From assembly GCF_001854325.1 (NCBI RefSeq), contig NZ_CP017754.1, positions 3,100,001 to 3,164,000 on the forward strand: DNA of 64,000 bases, read 5' to 3'. The notes beneath the pieces were generated by a model, which saw only the letters and a program-made list of their open reading frames with translations, did no database searches and was not told the DNA's origin. This DNA is from Cupriavidus malaysiensis. GTDB lineage: Bacteria > Pseudomonadota > Gammaproteobacteria > Burkholderiales > Burkholderiaceae. How positions within the stretch are numbered: the stretch's first letter is position 1; every line of letters begins with the position of its first letter. Of the stretch, positions 49,698 through 61,019 are shown in pieces. Both the position numbers and the translations under genes were made by a program.

Positions 49698-49792
49698 AGA
49701 AAAAACCCGCCCGCCTTGCGGCGCGCGGGTCAAGTTTCCTGGCGGAAACGGGTAGACAAGTCATGAAGAGCGCCCCCGCATCTCCATGACCG
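49698..49792 (-). ncRNA. Candidate structured small RNA with terminator
   Basis: On the - strand, after TATCAT (49798-49803), come three stem-loops: GTCATGGAG with CTCTTCATGAC (49760-49790), the perfect GTTTCC-GCCA-GGAAAC (49734-49749), and a G+C stem with six T residues (49700-49730) typical of a Rho-independent terminator. No reverse-strand protein gene precedes this terminator closer than clpB, which has its own. The total of about 95 bases fits a small trans-acting RNA. No known family is recognised. Confidence 0.45.
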
Positions 49793-50063
49793 AACCCATG
49801 ATAGCGAGGGCGTCCCGCGCGTGGCTTGACGCACGTCAAAGGCCATGCACGCTGGTAAGAGTGGCGCCGGCAGCATGCCCGATAGACGCGCGCAGGAGCG
49901 GCCCTCGTGCCGTTCGTGACACGCGGCGGCTCGGCATGGCCGCGCTCGACCTGCACTTGGACACGTCCGGTTGAGGATGTAAAGGAGCCGTTACAAAGCC
50001 GGCCAACTGTAATGTAGGCCTGGGGCTAGAGTAGAGTCATCGACGTCCCCGGAGAAGAAAATC

Positions 50064-50441
50064 ATGAAGCGCCCCTTGCTGGTCGTCGCGGCCTGCGGTG
50101 CCCTGGCCCTGGTCGCCGCGCAGTCCGCACTGGCTCGCGTCGACGTCGACTTGAACATCGGTGTCCCGGCCCCGGTCTATGCCCCGCCGCCGGTCTATGT
50201 GGCGCCCCCCGCGCCGGTCTATGCACCGCCCCCGGTGGTCTATCCGGCCTATCCGGCGGCACCGGTGATGGTTGCGCCGCCGGGCATCGTGATCGGCTGG
50301 CACGGCGACCGCTACTGGGACGGCCGCCGCTGGTGGGGCCGCGAGGAATGGCGTGGGCGTGGCCACGATGAGTGGCGCGGGCGTGGGCACGAGGAGTGGC
50401 GCGAACGTGGCCATGAGGAGTGGCGCGAACATCACCGATGA
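50064..50441 (+). CDS. Secreted Pro-rich protein with C-terminal tandem repeats
   Basis: A 125-residue protein with a signal peptide (MKRPLLVVAACGALALVAA, cleaved near AQSALA), then Pro/Tyr/Val-rich repeats of the PXPV type (PAPVYAPPPVY), a GDRYWDGRRWWGR segment, and a C-terminal array of four near-identical units EWR(G/E)RGH(D/E), encoded by 24-bp DNA repeats. It resembles the YXWGXW/PXPV group of exported Burkholderiales proteins of unknown function. GGAGAAG lies upstream of the ATG. It is divergent from the sulfur genes and convergent to clpB. Confidence 0.75.
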   Translation: MKRPLLVVAACGALALVAAQSALARVDVDLNIGVPAPVYAPPPVYVAPPAPVYAPPPVVYPAYPAAPVMVAPPGIVIGWHGDRYWDGRRWWGREEWRGRGHDEWRGRGHEEWRERGHEEWREHHR

Positions 50442-50522
50442 ACGTGCGGTGAACGTGACCGCGCTTGACCCAGTGCTCGGGGCATGGTCCCCATCCACCC
50501 TCTCATTTCACCGCGTCGCAAA

Positions 50523-50547
50523 CAAAAACCGCCCCGGATGGGGCGGT
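50523..50547 (-). terminator. Terminator of clpB
   Basis: An 8-bp stem ACCGCCCC with GGGGCGGT, 4-base loop, followed on the - strand by five T residues; about 45 bases after the clpB stop. Confidence 0.85.
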
Positions 50548-50591
50548 CTTCATGGCAACGCATCGGCCGCCCGGCGAGCGGCCGATACCGC

Positions 50592-53180
<2,589 letters not shown>

Positions 53181-53318
53181 GTGGAATCCCTCTCTCGGTG
53201 TGTGTCCTGATGAGGAGGAGGCGATGGTCCCGATGCCGGCGCTTGCCACGCCAGGCAACCATCGCGGAGCGCTTCCCGCGCCCGTTTCCCCATGTCGGAC
53301 AGCCAATGTCTAACGGGA

Positions 53319-53346
53319 AGATAGGGCTTGCGCGAGACATTTCAAG
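53319..53346 (-). promoter_or_regulatory. Heat-shock (sigma-32) promoter of clpB
   Basis: On the - strand CTTGAAA and CCCTATCT are separated by 13 bases, very close to the RpoH consensus CTTGAAA-N13/14-CCCCATxT. It lies about 140 bases before clpB, the classic heat-shock gene. This supports heat induction. Confidence 0.85.
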
Positions 53347-53397
53347 GCTGCCGTGCATGACTTCTGATGCGCATCAAAAAGCACATGATGGAGTGCT

Positions 53398-54312
53398 TCA
53401 GACTGCTCCGCGCGCGCCCTTGTTTTCCAGGTTGCGCACCAGCACCAGGGCCTCGCCCTGCAGCACCACACGCCCGTCGCCGCCCGACACCACCGTGGCC
53501 AGATTGACCAGCTCCTTGTCGGCGCGCAGCCGCGTAACCCGCACCGAAGCGGTCAGCGGCTCGCCCAGGCGCGCGGCCGAGCACAGCCGCAGCGACTGCT
53601 TCATCCAACCGGTGCCCCGGCCGGGCAGGCGGGTCCCGAGCAGGTCGGAGAACATGCCGGCCAGCAATGGCAGCGGCACGATGGCGCCATCGAAGCCGCG
53701 GCTGCGGGCGAATACCGGATCGGTGTAGAAGGGATTGCTGTCGTCGGTCAGCGACACGTACTCGTCGGTATCGTCGACACCGAAGGTACGTGCGGCAGAC
53801 GCCTCCTGCCCGATCGATAGATGGTAGAGCGAGGCGTCGACCGCCGGCACGCGCGCCATGCCATCCTGGTCGAGTGGCGCCGGCCGCATCATCGCCAGCA
53901 GGTCGGCGGTGGCATCGGCCAGCAGCATTGCCGCGCCGTGCGCCGTGACCTGCTCCTCGGCATTCGTGATGCGCTCGCGGCCGCGCTGCACGCAACGGAT
54001 CGATGTGTCGAGCGCGATGCGCCCCGGGCCGGGCGCATCCTGCAGCACCAGCGCGGCTGTCACACCATCGCCGACGAAGGTCGGGCGCGGAAACATCAGC
54101 GTCTGCGCGATCGGCAGCACAGGACGCGGTATGCTGCGCCGTATCTGCGCGCACAGCAGGGAGAACAGCAGCATCCCGTGCGCAACCGTGGCACCGAAAT
54201 GCGTTGCGCGCGCGAAGGCCGGGTCGCAGTGGATGGGATTGTCGTCGCGCGACAATACGGCAAAGCGGTCGAAGTCCTCTTGCGCCAGCACGCGCGGACG
54301 GGATGCGTTCAT
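53398..54312 (-). CDS. MaoC-like acyl-CoA hydratase, two hot-dog domains
   Basis: A 304-residue protein with two hot-dog domains. The N-terminal one has the full MaoC catalytic stretch SRDDNPIHCDP with Asp and His; the C-terminal one (SNPFYTDPVFARSRGFDG) has lost the His. This is the double-hot-dog type that hydrates trans-2-enoyl-CoA. It follows the acyl-CoA ligase gene by 50 bases, so it probably acts next in breakdown of the acid imported by the adjacent transporter. Confidence 0.85.
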   Translation of the reverse strand: MNASRPRVLAQEDFDRFAVLSRDDNPIHCDPAFARATHFGATVAHGMLLFSLLCAQIRRSIPRPVLPIAQTLMFPRPTFVGDGVTAALVLQDAPGPGRIALDTSIRCVQRGRERITNAEEQVTAHGAAMLLADATADLLAMMRPAPLDQDGMARVPAVDASLYHLSIGQEASAARTFGVDDTDEYVSLTDDSNPFYTDPVFARSRGFDGAIVPLPLLAGMFSDLLGTRLPGRGTGWMKQSLRLCSAARLGEPLTASVRVTRLRADKELVNLATVVSGGDGRVVLQGEALVLVRNLENKGARGAV

Positions 54313-54362
54313 GGTCGGGTTCCGGTGGGGGCGACGGAAAGCGCGGCGCCCCGGGGATCGGT

Positions 54363-55907
54363 TCAGGATGGGTACAGGCCGCGCAGCTTGTGCTTCTCGA
54401 CCTTGCCCGAGGGCGTGCGCGGCAGTGCGTCGACGAAGCGCACATGGCGTGGAACCTTGAACGCTGCCAGCCGCGCGCGGCAATGCGCGAGCACCGCCGG
54501 CTCGTCCAGCGAGGCGCCTGGCTTGCGCACCACCAGCGCCAGGCCGACCTCGCCCCAGCGGGCGTCGGCGGTGCCGATCACGGCGGCTTCGGCCACCTGC
54601 GGCAGCTGGAACAGCACGTTCTCGACTTCCGCCGGATAGACGTTCTCGCCGCCGGAGATGAACATGTCCTTGGCACGGTCGACGATGTAGTAGTCGCCCT
54701 CGTCATCCATGTAGGCGATGTCCCCCGAATGCAGCCAGCCGTCGCGGATGGCCGCCGCCGTGGCTTCCGGCAGGTTCCAGTAGCCGGGCGTGACGCCCGG
54801 CCCCTTGATCAGCAGTTCGCCACGCTCGCCCGGACGCACGTCGCGGCCGTCGGCGTCGACCACGCGCGTCAGCATGGAGCCGACCGGTTTGCCAATGGTG
54901 CCGATCTTGCGCCGCGCGGTCTGCTCCTCGCAGACGAACACCGTGGGGCCGGTCTCGGTCATGCCGAAGCCGAAGCAGATCGTCACGCCCTTGGCCAGAT
55001 AGGCCTCCAGCAGCGGCTGCGGCACCGGCGAACCGCCCGCCGCCGCGCTGCGCAGGCCGGACAGGTCGGCCGCGGCGAAGCCGGGATGCTGGCTGAGGAA
55101 CAGGTAGACCGACGGCACCGCGAAGAACATGGTGATGCCGGCGCCGTGGCGGGCATCGAGGCGGTCCAGCGTGGCCGCGGCGTCGAACTGGCGCATGATG
55201 TGCACCGTGCCACCGGCGTGCAGCACAGGGTTGGCGTACAGGTTCAGCCCGCCGGTATGGAAGAAAGGCAGCACGTTCAGGAACACGTCGTCGCGCGTGA
55301 TCTTGTTGGCCAGCATGGCGTTGACGGCGTTGAAGTACACCATGCCGTAGGTCTGCTTGACCCCCTTGGGGCGGCCGGTGGTGCCGGAGGTATAGAGCAG
55401 GTGCCAGACCTCGTGCTCGTCGCGGCAAGGCATCTCGACGATGCGCCCGGAAGCCGAGGCCAGGGCCGCCTCGTACTCGGTCCAGCCACCCGGCACGTCG
55501 GCCGCCTCGTCGTCGGCCAGGTGGAGCACGGCGCGCAGCGGGATCTCACGGGCCAGTTGCGCGGCCACGCCGAGCATGCCGTCGCCGGCCACCAGCAGAT
55601 CCGGCGCGCAATCGCGCAGGATCGGCAGCAACTCGGCCGCCGGTGCGCGCCAGTTCAGGCAGACCAGGATCATGCCCGCCTTGGCGCAGCCATACAGCAT
55701 CTCGAAATAGTCGCTGCTGTTGTGCGCCAGCACGGCCACCCGTGCCCCGGGTGCCAGCCGCAGGCCGTCGGTCAGGTATTCGGCGAAGCGGCTCGCGCGT
55801 TCGTCGAACTGGCGATACGTCACGCTGCGGCCGCTCTCCACGTCCACCAGCGCCACTTTGTCCGGATGATGCTGGGCGTTCTTGTGCAGCCAGTCGATCA
55901 CGTACAT
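54363..55907 (-). CDS. Acyl-CoA synthetase (AMP-forming)
   Basis: A 514-residue ANL enzyme with the AMP-binding motif TSGTTGRPKG (173-182), the A5-type FGMTETGP segment, YYIVDRAKDM hinge motif and the C-terminal Lys in PSGKVEKHKL. It activates a carboxylic acid as acyl-AMP then acyl-CoA; the substrate is probably a fatty or aromatic acid. The start at 55907 (MYVIDWLHKN) is preferred; a GTG at 55940 is possible. It lies 43 bases after livM. Confidence 0.93.
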   Translation of the reverse strand: MYVIDWLHKNAQHHPDKVALVDVESGRSVTYRQFDERASRFAEYLTDGLRLAPGARVAVLAHNSSDYFEMLYGCAKAGMILVCLNWRAPAAELLPILRDCAPDLLVAGDGMLGVAAQLAREIPLRAVLHLADDEAADVPGGWTEYEAALASASGRIVEMPCRDEHEVWHLLYTSGTTGRPKGVKQTYGMVYFNAVNAMLANKITRDDVFLNVLPFFHTGGLNLYANPVLHAGGTVHIMRQFDAAATLDRLDARHGAGITMFFAVPSVYLFLSQHPGFAAADLSGLRSAAAGGSPVPQPLLEAYLAKGVTICFGFGMTETGPTVFVCEEQTARRKIGTIGKPVGSMLTRVVDADGRDVRPGERGELLIKGPGVTPGYWNLPEATAAAIRDGWLHSGDIAYMDDEGDYYIVDRAKDMFISGGENVYPAEVENVLFQLPQVAEAAVIGTADARWGEVGLALVVRKPGASLDEPAVLAHCRARLAAFKVPRHVRFVDALPRTPSGKVEKHKLRGLYPS

Positions 55908-55950
55908 TGCCCGGGGTCTCCATGTGTCGATGGACGCCACTCCCGGGTCT

Positions 55951-57027
55951 TCAGGTGGCGACGTCCCTTCCGGCTCCCTCGCCGCGCAGCCGCCCGACGA
56001 TGCCTTGCGGGAAATAGTACACGCTCAGGATGAACAGCAGGCCAAGCCAGAGCAGCCAGCGGTCCGGATGCAGCAGGCCGGACAGCAGCGGCACCGCCGC
56101 CGTGGCGTCGCTGGCCAGCTTCATCACGTCCTGCAGGTAGGTCTGCGCCACCAGGAACAGCGCCGTGCCCACCACCGCGCCGTACAGCGTGCCCATGCCG
56201 CCGATCACCACGATCAGCAGGATGTCGACCATGATCTCGAAGGACAGCGAGGTATCCGGGCCGTTGTAGCGCAGCCAGAGCGCCATCAGCACACCCGCCA
56301 GCGCGGCGAAGACGGCCGACAGCACGGTCGACACCGTGCGGAACACCACGGTGCGGTAGCCGATCGCCTCGGCACGGAAGTCGTTCTCGCGGATCGCCTG
56401 CAGCACGCGGCCGAACGGCGAGTTGACGATGCGCAGCAGCAGCAGGAACAGCGCCAGCGCCGCGCAGAAAATGAAGTAGTAGGTGAAGAGCTTGCCGTTG
56501 AGCGGCACGCCGAACCACTCCGTGTCGCCCAGCGAGAAGCCCGGCGTGAACACCTCCGGCACCTTGAAGCTGATGCCGTCCTCGCCCCCGGTCCAGTCGG
56601 ACAGTTGCGACACCAGCGTGGCGAAGGCGGTCGCCACCGCCAGCGTGATCATGGCGAAGAAGATGGCACGCACGCGTAGCGAGAACAGCCCGATCACCAG
56701 CGCCAGCAGGGCCGCCACCAGCAGCGCGCCGAGCGTGCCGGCGGCCAGCGCGGCCCAGCCGGGCTCCATGCGCGACATGGCTATGGCCACGCCGTAGCCG
56801 CCGATGCCGAAGAACATGGTGTGGGCGAAGGACACGATGCCGGTATAGCCGAGCAGCAGGTCGTAGCTGGCCACCAGCACCACGAAGATGCAGATCTTGG
56901 CCGCCATGTTGAGGGCGCGCGCGCCCGGGAAGAGGAAGGGTGCGCAGGCGAGCGCCAGCAGCAGCAGGAGCAGCAGCACGGACAGCGCGCGGCTGCGTGG
57001 CAGGTCGCCGGAAAGCAGTCGGGTCAT
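55951..57027 (-). CDS. livM: Branched-chain-type ABC transporter permease LivM
   Basis: A 358-residue permease with about eight or nine hydrophobic segments and the LivM coupling loop region SPFGRVLQAIRENDFRAEAIG. It completes the inner-membrane channel with LivH. The start at 57027 follows livH by 19 bases. In this operon the imported solute may be an organic acid rather than an amino acid. Confidence 0.93.
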   Translation of the reverse strand: MTRLLSGDLPRSRALSVLLLLLLLALACAPFLFPGARALNMAAKICIFVVLVASYDLLLGYTGIVSFAHTMFFGIGGYGVAIAMSRMEPGWAALAAGTLGALLVAALLALVIGLFSLRVRAIFFAMITLAVATAFATLVSQLSDWTGGEDGISFKVPEVFTPGFSLGDTEWFGVPLNGKLFTYYFIFCAALALFLLLLRIVNSPFGRVLQAIRENDFRAEAIGYRTVVFRTVSTVLSAVFAALAGVLMALWLRYNGPDTSLSFEIMVDILLIVVIGGMGTLYGAVVGTALFLVAQTYLQDVMKLASDATAAVPLLSGLLHPDRWLLWLGLLFILSVYYFPQGIVGRLRGEGAGRDVAT

Positions 57028-57046
57028 GGTCGAGGATCTCCCTGGC

Positions 57047-58087
57047 TCAGCGCTTGGCCACCGGATACAGGCCCTGCGGACGCCACAGCAGGACCAGCAT
57101 CATCAGCAGGATGTTGGAAAACAGCGCCACCTTGGGAAAGAGGAAGCCGGTGTAGTTGGCCATCAGCCCCACCAGCAGTGCGCCGACGAAGCAGCCGGTG
57201 GTCGAGCCGAGGCCGCCGATGATGATGACGATGAAGATCAGCACGTTGACCTGGGCACCGATGGACGCCGTGATGTTCTGCTGGTACAGCCCCCACAGCA
57301 CCCCGCCCAGGCCCGCCAGCGCTGCACCGGCGACGAACACGCCGATGAAGAGGCGGCGGATGCGGTAGCCCAGCGACTCCACCATCTCGCGGTTCTCCAC
57401 GCCTGCGCGGATCAGCAGGCCGATGCGGGTGCGGTTGAGCAGCAGCAGCATGGCGATGAAGATGACCAGGCCGAGCACCACGGCAAGCAGGCGGTACTTC
57501 TCGATCGCCGCATCGCCCAGCAGCACGGCGCCGCGCAGGCCGGCCGGCAATTGCAGCGCGATCGTCTCGGGCCCCCAGATCGCCTTGATCAATTGCTCGG
57601 CCACGATCATGCCGCCCATGGTGATCAGGATCTGCTTCAGGTGCTGGCCATAGACGGGCCGCACCACCACGCGCTCGAAGAACAGGCCGACCGCGCCGGA
57701 TGCCAGCATGGCCGCGCCGATCGCCAGTGCGAACGCGCCCAGGTTGAGGGCCAGGTTGTCGGCCTCGACCCACGGCGCCAGCGGCAGAAGCACCGAAGCC
57801 GCAACGTAGGCACCCAGCGCGATGAAAGCGCCGTGGCCGAAATTGAGCACGTCCATCAGCCCGAACACCAGGGTCAGGCCGGACGACACCACGAAGATGA
57901 TCATGCCCATGGCCAGCCCCGCCACGGTCAGCGTCAGCCAGGTCGAGCCGCTGCCCACCAGCGGGTAGGCCAGCAGCATCAGCAAGGGAGCCAGCGCCAG
58001 CGGGGTCCAGTCGAGCCGGACCTTGGGCAGGTCGGCCGGCGCGGAGGGAACGCCCGGTGCCTCGGGCAGGGTGCTTGAAGTCGTCAT
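57047..58087 (-). CDS. livH: Branched-chain-type ABC transporter permease LivH
   Basis: A 346-residue LivH-type permease with eight or more hydrophobic segments; GLMDVLNFGHGAFIALGAY and the RTRIGLLIRAGVENREMVES coupling loop are conserved. It starts 61 bases after livF, with no terminator between. Forms the channel with LivM. Confidence 0.94.
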   Translation of the reverse strand: MTTSSTLPEAPGVPSAPADLPKVRLDWTPLALAPLLMLLAYPLVGSGSTWLTLTVAGLAMGMIIFVVSSGLTLVFGLMDVLNFGHGAFIALGAYVAASVLLPLAPWVEADNLALNLGAFALAIGAAMLASGAVGLFFERVVVRPVYGQHLKQILITMGGMIVAEQLIKAIWGPETIALQLPAGLRGAVLLGDAAIEKYRLLAVVLGLVIFIAMLLLLNRTRIGLLIRAGVENREMVESLGYRIRRLFIGVFVAGAALAGLGGVLWGLYQQNITASIGAQVNVLIFIVIIIGGLGSTTGCFVGALLVGLMANYTGFLFPKVALFSNILLMMLVLLWRPQGLYPVAKR

Positions 58088-58148
58088 GTCTGCGGATCCT
58101 GACACGATGGAATGGTGGGCGGCGGCGCCACCGGCGCGCGCCGCGCTT

Positions 58149-58877
58149 TCACTGGTGCGCGGCCAGCGAGAGGCCGAGCAGGCGCTGCTGCAGTGCCTCG
58201 TCGCCGGCCAGGTCGGCCATGGTGCCGGCATGCACCACCCGGCCGTCGTCCATCACGGCCACGGTGTCGCCCACCGATCGGGCCATGTGGAAATTCTGCT
58301 CGACCAGCAGGATGGAGACCGCGGTCTGCTTCAGCTCGCAGAACACCGAGATCATGTTCTGGATGATCGAAGGCGCCAGCCCCTTGGTGGGCTCGTCCAC
58401 GATCAGCAGCTGGCGCGGCTCGATGATGGCGCGCGCCACCGACAGCATCTGCTTCTGCCCGCCGGACAGCACGCCGGCGCGCTGGTGCCAGAAGATCTTC
58501 AGCGCCGGGAACATGCGGAAGACCCAGTCCAGGCGCTGCTCGTCGATGGCGCCGCTGCGGGCGGCCAGGCGCATGTTCTCCGCCACCGTCAGGTCGGAGA
58601 ACACGCTCATGTTCTCCGGCACGTAGGCGATGCCGGCCTGGGCGATCGCCGGCGTGGCCAGGCGCGTGATGTCGCGGCCGTCGAAATGGACGCTGCCCTG
58701 GCCAGCCCGCCACAGGCCCATGATGGTGCGCAGCGTGGTGGTCTTGCCGGCGCCGTTGCGGCCCAGCAGCATGGTCACGCCACCGCGCGGCACGTCGAGG
58801 TCGACGCCATGCAGGATATGGTAGGGCCCGATATGGGTGTGGACGCCGCGCAGGCGCAGGATGGGATCGTCAGCCAT
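58149..58877 (-). CDS. livF: Branched-chain-type ABC transporter ATPase LivF
   Basis: A 242-residue ATPase with Walker A GRNGAGKTT, signature SGGQKQML, Walker B LLIVDEP and switch Gln-His region LVEQNFH. Its start overlaps the livG stop by a few bases. Powers the transporter with LivG. Confidence 0.95.
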   Translation of the reverse strand: MADDPILRLRGVHTHIGPYHILHGVDLDVPRGGVTMLLGRNGAGKTTTLRTIMGLWRAGQGSVHFDGRDITRLATPAIAQAGIAYVPENMSVFSDLTVAENMRLAARSGAIDEQRLDWVFRMFPALKIFWHQRAGVLSGGQKQMLSVARAIIEPRQLLIVDEPTKGLAPSIIQNMISVFCELKQTAVSILLVEQNFHMARSVGDTVAVMDDGRVVHAGTMADLAGDEALQQRLLGLSLAAHQ

Positions 58878-59730
58878 GGCTGGCCTCCGCGTTGCCGGCG
58901 CCCGCTCCGTCCGGCGGCGCCACGCCCAGGTAGGCCTGCTGCACGATGGGCGAGGCGATCACTTCGGCCGGATCGCCATCGGCCATCAAGGTACCGTTGT
59001 GCAGCACGATGATGCGGTCCGCCAGCGAACGCACCACATCCATCTTGTGTTCCACCAGCAGCACGGTCTTGCTGCGGTCCTGCTTGATCTCGTGGATCAG
59101 GTCCAGGATCACCGGCACCTCGTCCACGCTCATGCCCGCGGTCGGCTCATCGAACATGAACACGCGCGGCTGCAATGCCAGCAGGATGCCCACTTCCAGC
59201 TTGCGCTGGTCGCCGTGCGGCAGCGCTGCCACCGGCTGGTGCCGCTTGTCGGCCAGCGCCACGCGCTCCAGGCAGGCCTCCGCCTGCTCGCGCACCTTGC
59301 GGTGGTGGCTCCATACGCTGAACAGGTCGAGGCCGAGATGCAGACGCGCCTGCACCGCCAGCCGCACGTTCTCGAACACGGTCAGGTTGGGGAACAGGCT
59401 GGTGAGCTGGAAGGCACGCCCGATGCCGCGCCGGGTCTTTTCCGGCACCGGCAACCGCGTCACGTCCTCGCCGCCGAGCAGGATCTGCCCCGCACTGGCC
59501 GGAAGCTGGCCGGAGATCAGGTTGAAGTAGGTGGTCTTGCCGGCGCCGTTGGGCCCGACGATGCAGGTCAGCTCGCCGGCGCGGAAGGCGCAGGACACCG
59601 CGTTGACGGCGACGTGCCCGCCGAAGCGGATGGTGAGCCCGCGCGTCTCCAGCGCGGGCGCGCCGCCCGCGCCGGCGGCGCGCTGGACGGCCTCGGCGGC
59701 CGCGGAAGAAGTGGCGCCCACGGTGGTCAA
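58870..59730 (-). CDS. livG: Branched-chain-type ABC transporter ATPase LivG
   Basis: A 286-residue ATPase with Walker A GPNGAGKTT, the LivG insert region (LFSVWSHHRKVREQAE), Walker B VFMFDEP and signature-like LPHGDQRKLE. Its stop overlaps the livF start and its start overlaps the livK stop by ATGA. The N-terminal 20 Ala-rich residues are not conserved; a later start is possible. Confidence 0.94.
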   Translation of the reverse strand: MTTVGATSSAAAEAVQRAAGAGGAPALETRGLTIRFGGHVAVNAVSCAFRAGELTCIVGPNGAGKTTYFNLISGQLPASAGQILLGGEDVTRLPVPEKTRRGIGRAFQLTSLFPNLTVFENVRLAVQARLHLGLDLFSVWSHHRKVREQAEACLERVALADKRHQPVAALPHGDQRKLEVGILLALQPRVFMFDEPTAGMSVDEVPVILDLIHEIKQDRSKTVLLVEHKMDVVRSLADRIIVLHNGTLMADGDPAEVIASPIVQQAYLGVAPPDGAGAGNAEASHG

Positions 59731-60908
59731 CGCTTGTTGCGGATCGGTACGTTCATTTCCTCGGGCTTGATCTCACGGACCAGCTCGGGAACGCCCCAGG
59801 CGAAGGCCGGATCGACCTTGATCTTGAAGTGGTACATCGACTGCATCGCCTGGTGGTCTTCCTTGCGGAAGATCATCTTGCCCTTGGGCGTGTCGAAGGA
59901 CATGCCTTCCATGGCGCCGATCAGCTTCTCGGTATTGGTATCGCCGCCGGTCTTCTTGAGCGCCTCGACCACCGCGATGCCGGCCGACATGCCGCCGGCG
60001 GTGAAGAAATCGGGCGGGGTCTTGTACTTGCTGTAGTGGTTGGACACCAGCCACTCGTTGACCTTGTTCTTCGGGATGCCGAAGTAGTAGTAGGTCGCGC
60101 CCTCCATGCCCGGCAGGTTCTTGTAGGCAGTCATGGCCGGCAGGATGTTGCCGCCGCTGGCGATCTCGATGCCGTAGCGCTTGGGATCGAGATCGGCGAT
60201 CTTGAACGGGTTGCCGGCGCCGGCCCAGATGATGAAGATGACCTTGCGTCCCGGCTTGTCCTTGAGCGAATCGAACAGCCGCTGCGCCCCTGCGGTGAAG
60301 TCGGTGGTATTGGTCGGCAGGTACTCTTCGTGCACGATCTTGGCGTTCTTCAGCGCGCCCTTGAAGGCCTTGACGCCGTCGCGCCCGAAGGCATAGTCCT
60401 GCGCCAGCATGGCGATCTGCGTGCCCGGCTTGTCGAGCGCCACGGCGTTGGCGATGGCATCCTGCGAGGAGTTGCGGCCGGTGCGGAAGATGTAGCGGTT
60501 CCACTTCTCGCCGGTGATGGAGTCGGCCACCGCCGGCTCGACCAGCAGGATCTTCTTGTACTCCTCCGCGACCGGCAGCATCGCCAGCGCGGTGCCCGAC
60601 GAGGTCGGGCCGACCGCGATGTCGGCGCGGTCGTCGCTGTAGGCCGCGGCCAGCTGGGCCTTGGCCACGTCTGGCTTGCCCTGGGTGTCCTTCTCGATCA
60701 CCACCAGCTTGTTGCCGTTGACGGTCATGGTGCCATTGGTGGCGTACTCCAGCCCCATCATCAGCCCGACCTGGGTCTGCTTGGCATAGGCTTCGAGCGC
60801 CCCGGTCTTGTCATAGACGTGGGCGATCTTGATGTCCTTGGCGTGGACCGCGCCTGCCGCCAGCAGGCAGGCGGCCAGCGCCAGCGTGCTCAGTTGCTTG
60901 CCCTGCAT
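59727..60908 (-). CDS. Branched-chain-type substrate-binding protein
   Basis: A 393-residue periplasmic binding protein with signal peptide MQGKQLSTLALAACLLAAGA and the type I fold (IKIAHVYDKTGALEAYAKQ). The bound ligand is not predictable; the operon also encodes an acyl-CoA ligase and a hydratase, so an aromatic or fatty acid is plausible. It is the first transporter gene, 111 bases after the TetR gene. Confidence 0.93.
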   Translation of the reverse strand: MQGKQLSTLALAACLLAAGAVHAKDIKIAHVYDKTGALEAYAKQTQVGLMMGLEYATNGTMTVNGNKLVVIEKDTQGKPDVAKAQLAAAYSDDRADIAVGPTSSGTALAMLPVAEEYKKILLVEPAVADSITGEKWNRYIFRTGRNSSQDAIANAVALDKPGTQIAMLAQDYAFGRDGVKAFKGALKNAKIVHEEYLPTNTTDFTAGAQRLFDSLKDKPGRKVIFIIWAGAGNPFKIADLDPKRYGIEIASGGNILPAMTAYKNLPGMEGATYYYFGIPKNKVNEWLVSNHYSKYKTPPDFFTAGGMSAGIAVVEALKKTGGDTNTEKLIGAMEGMSFDTPKGKMIFRKEDHQAMQSMYHFKIKVDPAFAWGVPELVREIKPEEMNVPIRNKR

Positions 60909-61019
60909 GGTTGTCTCCTCTCTCGTTTCGTTGTGTCTTGTTGCGTCTCGTTGCGCGTTCTTGTGCGTTCTTGCGGCTTGTGGATCCTGCGCGTTTCGCA
61001 GCGCGCTCCCGGCGGCCGC

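Larger units (their letters stand above)
49450..50063. other. Intergenic region upstream of sbp
   Basis: A 614-bp gap without a convincing gene. It contains the sbp motif at 49557-49576, the candidate small RNA at 49698-49792 on the - strand, and the presumed promoter of the + strand repeat protein near 49980-50040. Open frames across it have atypical composition. Confidence 0.6.

Noticed and set aside
49558..49956. Reverse-strand 132-codon frame across the sbp upstream region
   Set aside because: Arg- and His-rich, no conserved motif, and overlaps the regulatory motif and the RNA candidate.
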